Below are positions 60,980 through 64,000 of a DNA stretch of 64,000 nucleotides, in pieces. Position numbers and translations under genes: made by a program. The stretch's first letter is position 1. Every line of letters begins with the position of its first letter. Source of the stretch: Dictyobacter aurantiacus (GTDB lineage Bacteria > Chloroflexota > Ktedonobacteria > Ktedonobacterales > Ktedonobacteraceae); the NCBI RefSeq assembly GCF_003967515.1, contig NZ_BIFQ01000001.1:1054001-1118000 (forward strand), read 5' to 3'. Below the pieces are notes generated by a model. The model was not told the origin of the DNA. It worked only from the letters and a program-made list of their open reading frames with translations, and did not search any database.

Positions 60980-63388
60980 TTAGTCACGAATAGAGCGGGC
61001 GGGCAGCGGACGCACCAGCGGACTCATGACTGGCAGGTCCTTCTTGCCACGGGGCAGGCGCTGGCGCACCAGGTAGTTGGGCGCGTTGGCCAGATCGTTC
61101 TTCTCCAGCGTCACATCCTCACCAAAGCGGTTGAAGAAGGAGAGCTCGAAGTTCGGTGTCTCTCCCAGCGCTCCGTGCGGGCACACCTCGACGCAATCGC
61201 CGCAGAAGATACAACGATCGAGCGCGAAGGCATAGCGCGCCAGGTTACGCTCGGCCATCATCAACGATCCAGTCGGACACACCTGCACACAGGCGCCGCA
61301 GGAGACGCAGTCCGTGTCGTGCAGGGAAACGTTGAAGGGCGTCGAGACGATGGTATCGAAGCCTTTGCCGAACATGCCATAGCAGTCCGGACCAATCACA
61401 TCGTGGCAGACACGCACACACTGCGTACAGTTGATGCACTTGTTGGGATCACGCAGAATGAAGCTGTGCGACAGATCGGTCTCGTAGTCATGGTAGTCGC
61501 TGGGCTCCCCATCGTGGAAGCGGTTGTCGGCCAGACCATGCTCGATACTGTAGCGCTGCAGATCACACTGTCCGGCGGCCGGGCAGGCGCACTGCAGACA
61601 GCGGGATGCCTCGCGCTGCGCCTGCTCCTGCAGGTAACCCATCTCGATGAGGGCGAAGCTCTTCTCACGCTTGTCATAGGGCAGCATCGGCATCTTGACC
61701 TTGGGCTCGACCGGCTTGTAGGGCACGATATCGAACAGGTCGGGACGCCGCTCCTCCAACTCCAGGCGGCGCGCCACCTCATTCATATCCTCTCCCATCA
61801 GATAGGAGTGGATCGAACGAGCCCCCAGTTTACCCTGGGCCACGCACTCGATGATCGTGCTGGCCCCTAGCTGGCAGTCACCACCGGCGAAGACGCCTTC
61901 ACGATCCGTCATAAAGTTGTGCGGATTGGTCTGAACGGTTTTCCACTTGCTCCACTTGATGCCAGAAGATTCATTGATAACGCTGGTGTCGACGGCCTGT
62001 CCGACCGCTGGAATGACCGTGTCGCAGGCAATAGTAAATTCGGAACCAGGAATGGGGACCGGACGACGGCGACCGCTGGCATCGGGCTCACCCTGTTTGG
62101 TGCGCTGATATTCAATGCCAACCACCTTGCCGTTCTCTTCCAGGATACGCTGCTGGGCCGAGCGCACCTGCAGATGCGTCCCTTCCGCGATGCCGTCCTC
62201 GACCTCTTCCATCGTAGCAGTCATATCAGCACGGGTACGATAGTATGTGGTATGTACAGTTGCGCCCAGGCGCAGCGAAGTGCGGGTGCAGTCAAAGGTG
62301 GTAAAGCCACCGCCGATCACCACCACCTCGTCGCCCTCTTTGACCGGCACCGGCTTTCCCTCAACCTTATCATAGAGGAACTTGATGGCGTTCACCACGC
62401 CCTCAGCATCTTCACCCGGCACACGCATCGACTTACTGGTCCAGCAACCAATAGCGATGTAAACGGCATCAAAGCCCTGAGTAAACAGATCATCAACCTC
62501 GAAGTCACGACCCAGCTTCACATTCGACTGCAGGTCCACGCCAAGCTGCCAGACATGCTCTAGCTCACGATCCATCATATCCTTGGGCAGGCGATACTCT
62601 GGGATACCATAGCGCAGCATGCCTCCCGGCTGCGGCTGCATATCAAAGATCTTACAGTAGTAGCCGCGTAAGGCCAGATAATAGGCGCAAGAAAGCCCGG
62701 CTGGACCAGCGCCAATAATAGCCACCTTCTTACCGGTCGGGGGATCCTGCACATAAGGCATGGGTGCGTCCAGCAGGCAGGTCTCGGCGGCATGGCCGTG
62801 CATGCGGCAGATGGCGATCTCTTCATCCACCAGCGTGCGGCGGCAGGCCTTCTGACAGGGAGCCGGGCAGGTCAGACCCAGGATAAACGGGAATGGCAGC
62901 ACCTCTTTGACCAGGCGGGCCGCTTCTTTCATCGCACCCTGCGCGATCAGCTCCAAATAGCCAGGGATATCGATGTGGGTTGGGCAATCAACCTGGCAGG
63001 GTGGCTGACAATAGGCGTTGTGATCAGAAAGCATCATCTCCAGGTTGGTACGGCGCAGATGGAACAGTTCGTCGGAAGTGGTCGTTACGACCATGTTAGG
63101 AGAAACGGGGGTGTTACAAGAGGGCAGGGGTCGCTCGATACCTTCAATATGCACCAGGCACATGCGGCAGGCCGAGGTAGGCTCCAGCTTCTCATCATTG
63201 CACAAATTCGGGATATCCGTAATCCCATTGTCAATGGCCACGCTCAGAATCGTCTGGCCCTCATACGCCTCTAGCACCCTACCATCGATGCTGATCGTTA
63301 GACTGGGATGCCCCAGTTCATTGCGCGTCATGGGGACAATTGCTTCTGGAGGCGTGAGCGAGAACGTATCGCGTGTCACGATCGTCAT
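60980..63388 (-). CDS. Multi-domain Fe-S flavoprotein (2Fe-2S, GltD-like, ferredoxin), copy 1
   Basis: The 802-residue protein joins several modules. An N-terminal [2Fe-2S] ferredoxin (about 28-105) has NLCNDEKLEPTSACRMC and PSCNTPV. A cysteine cluster follows (HNAYCQPPCQVDCPTHID), then a GltD-like part with CPAPCQKACRR, the FAD site VAIIGAGPAGLSCAYYLA near 220 and an NAD(P) site VVVIGGGFTTFDCTRTS near 350. Three C-terminal [4Fe-4S] motifs are CINCTQCVRVC, CVSCGACVQVC and CIFCGDCVEVC. It resembles NuoG/formate-dehydrogenase-type electron-transfer fusions; its partner is unknown. A nearly identical gene lies directly upstream. Confidence 0.9.
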   Translation of the reverse strand: MTIVTRDTFSLTPPEAIVPMTRNELGHPSLTISIDGRVLEAYEGQTILSVAIDNGITDIPNLCNDEKLEPTSACRMCLVHIEGIERPLPSCNTPVSPNMVVTTTSDELFHLRRTNLEMMLSDHNAYCQPPCQVDCPTHIDIPGYLELIAQGAMKEAARLVKEVLPFPFILGLTCPAPCQKACRRTLVDEEIAICRMHGHAAETCLLDAPMPYVQDPPTGKKVAIIGAGPAGLSCAYYLALRGYYCKIFDMQPQPGGMLRYGIPEYRLPKDMMDRELEHVWQLGVDLQSNVKLGRDFEVDDLFTQGFDAVYIAIGCWTSKSMRVPGEDAEGVVNAIKFLYDKVEGKPVPVKEGDEVVVIGGGFTTFDCTRTSLRLGATVHTTYYRTRADMTATMEEVEDGIAEGTHLQVRSAQQRILEENGKVVGIEYQRTKQGEPDASGRRRPVPIPGSEFTIACDTVIPAVGQAVDTSVINESSGIKWSKWKTVQTNPHNFMTDREGVFAGGDCQLGASTIIECVAQGKLGARSIHSYLMGEDMNEVARRLELEERRPDLFDIVPYKPVEPKVKMPMLPYDKREKSFALIEMGYLQEQAQREASRCLQCACPAAGQCDLQRYSIEHGLADNRFHDGEPSDYHDYETDLSHSFILRDPNKCINCTQCVRVCHDVIGPDCYGMFGKGFDTIVSTPFNVSLHDTDCVSCGACVQVCPTGSLMMAERNLARYAFALDRCIFCGDCVEVCPHGALGETPNFELSFFNRFGEDVTLEKNDLANAPNYLVRQRLPRGKKDLPVMSPLVRPLPARSIRD

Positions 63389-63554
63389 AATTCTGCCTCT
63401 TTTTCGTAGTTCCTAAAACAGCAGGAAAAACTTCGTTTCAAAGCATGTAATACAACATGCCTATGCTTATGTTACCTCAGAAAGCTTAAAACATCCAAGG
63501 GTATAAGGATTTTTTCCACCAATCGCAAATACCCGTTCTATTCTGCGCAACAAA

Positions 63555-63582
63555 AAACCGGACCTCAAATGAGGTCCGGTTT
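63555..63582 (-). terminator. Intrinsic terminator between the two flavoprotein copies
   Basis: 12-bp perfect arms (63555-63566, 63571-63582) with loop AAAT run into TTTTTTG on the minus strand. It ends the upstream copy, so the copies are transcribed separately. Confidence 0.9.
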
Positions 63583-63606
63583 CCTGTTTTTGAAGCTGTC
63601 GCGTAA

Positions 63607-64000
63607 TTACTCACGAATAGAGCGAGCGGGCAGCGGACGCACCAGCGGACTCATGACTGGCAGGTCCTTCTTGCCACGGGGCAGGCGCTGGCGCACCAGG
63701 TAGTTGGGCGCGTTGGCCAGATCGTTCTTCTCCAGCGTCACATCCTCACCAAAGCGGTTGAAGAAAGAGAGCTCGAAGTTCGGTGTCTCTCCCAGCGCTC
63801 CGTGCGGGCACACCTCAACACAGTCGCCGCAGAAGATACAACGATCGAGCGCGAAGGCATAGCGCGCCAGGTTACGCTCGGCCATCATCAACGATCCAGT
63901 CGGACACACCTGCACACAGGCGCCGCAGGAGACGCAGTCCGTGTCGTGCAGGGAAACGTTGAAGGGCGTCGAGACGATGGTATCGAAGCCTTTGCCGAAC
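63607..64000 (-). CDS. Multi-domain Fe-S flavoprotein, copy 2, only C-terminus in window
   Basis: The 394 bases in the window encode the last 130 residues of a second copy. They hold part of the C-terminal ferredoxin (CVSCGACVQVC, CIFCGDCVEVC) and the same tail, differing in protein only at the last residue (Glu for Asp). By eye there are about six nucleotide differences from 60980-61376, all but one synonymous, and the last 170 bases are identical. The start is outside the window. It points to a recent tandem duplication or ongoing gene conversion. Confidence 0.93.
   Translation of the reverse strand, partial: FGKGFDTIVSTPFNVSLHDTDCVSCGACVQVCPTGSLMMAERNLARYAFALDRCIFCGDCVEVCPHGALGETPNFELSFFNRFGEDVTLEKNDLANAPNYLVRQRLPRGKKDLPVMSPLVRPLPARSIRE

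Noticed and set aside
1..64000. Prophage, defence island or secretion system
   Set aside because: No phage structural gene, integrase, restriction, toxin-antitoxin or secretion component was recognised on either strand; the genes are metabolic, regulatory or transport.

Overview
The window looks like a chromosomal segment of a Ktedonobacteria-type member of the Chloroflexota. This is inferred from gene content and style, not from a marker gene: an XRE-GAF protein, many large GAF/PAS signalling proteins, sedolisin and subtilisin peptidases, a bacterial deoxyhypusine-synthase-like gene beside speD and speB, a polyprenyl synthase plus MenG/UbiE pair, and moderate G+C with clear sigma-70-type promoters. 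There is no prophage, CRISPR array, integron or obvious defence island. The only transposon relic is a 5'-truncated IS3-type transposase beside two tRNA genes.

Layout. 1-1.3 kb: a TPP riboswitch reads leftward into a truncated CytX/NCS1 permease and thiD (HMP salvage). 1.6-3.4 kb: a MarR regulator with a paired-palindrome operator, a GNAT acetyltransferase and a truncated flavoprotein, resembling a decayed arsenical-type resistance operon. 3.5-6 kb: a divergent MarR / GlcG-like / MFS efflux module. 6.3-7.2 kb: transposase relic, tRNA-Gly and tRNA-Pro. 7.3-13.3 kb: small membrane protein, single-domain receiver, XRE-GAF protein and an NtrB/NtrC-like two-component pair. 13.6-19.9 kb: membrane protein, then a cytosine permease and cytosine deaminase operon divergent from a GAF/PucR-type regulator. 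20-22 kb: TetR, CDF metal exporter and ArsR/SmtB regulator. 22-26 kb: a tail-to-tail histidine kinase and LuxR-type response regulator, then a ROK protein. 26-34 kb: a CDGSH-like small protein with a pseudo-receiver, ErpA/IscA, S8 protease, M20 peptidase, TrxB and class I aldolase. 34-42 kb: a composite repeat element, DUF4397 protein, ECF sigma factor with membrane anti-sigma-like propeller protein, zinc-ribbon membrane protein and sedolisin. 42-47.6 kb: uvrB and a polyamine cluster (DHS-like, speD, speB). 48-55 kb: a disordered RG/Q/N-rich protein, radical SAM protein, menaquinone genes, NUDIX and Mrp. 55-64 kb: YceI, a cysteine-less peroxiredoxin-like protein, a Cys/Met PLP enzyme, BON protein, GH1 glucosidase and two nearly identical tandem copies of a large Fe-S flavoprotein.

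The most unusual signal is not a gene. Intergenic regions carry many very long, perfectly paired inverted repeats (arms 19-40 bp, often four-base loops). Those at 34.6-34.9, 53.3 and 56.0 kb share one 5' signature: two tiny triloop stems, some with compensatory changes, then CTCACAG-like bases and a long perfect hairpin. The hairpin arms differ completely between copies while staying perfectly complementary. At 34574-34954 two tandem units are bounded by 11-bp terminal inverted repeats. I regard this as a candidate new family of mobile or self-correcting hairpin elements. A second unusual signal is an iteron-like 23-bp array of TTAGGT boxes upstream of speD.
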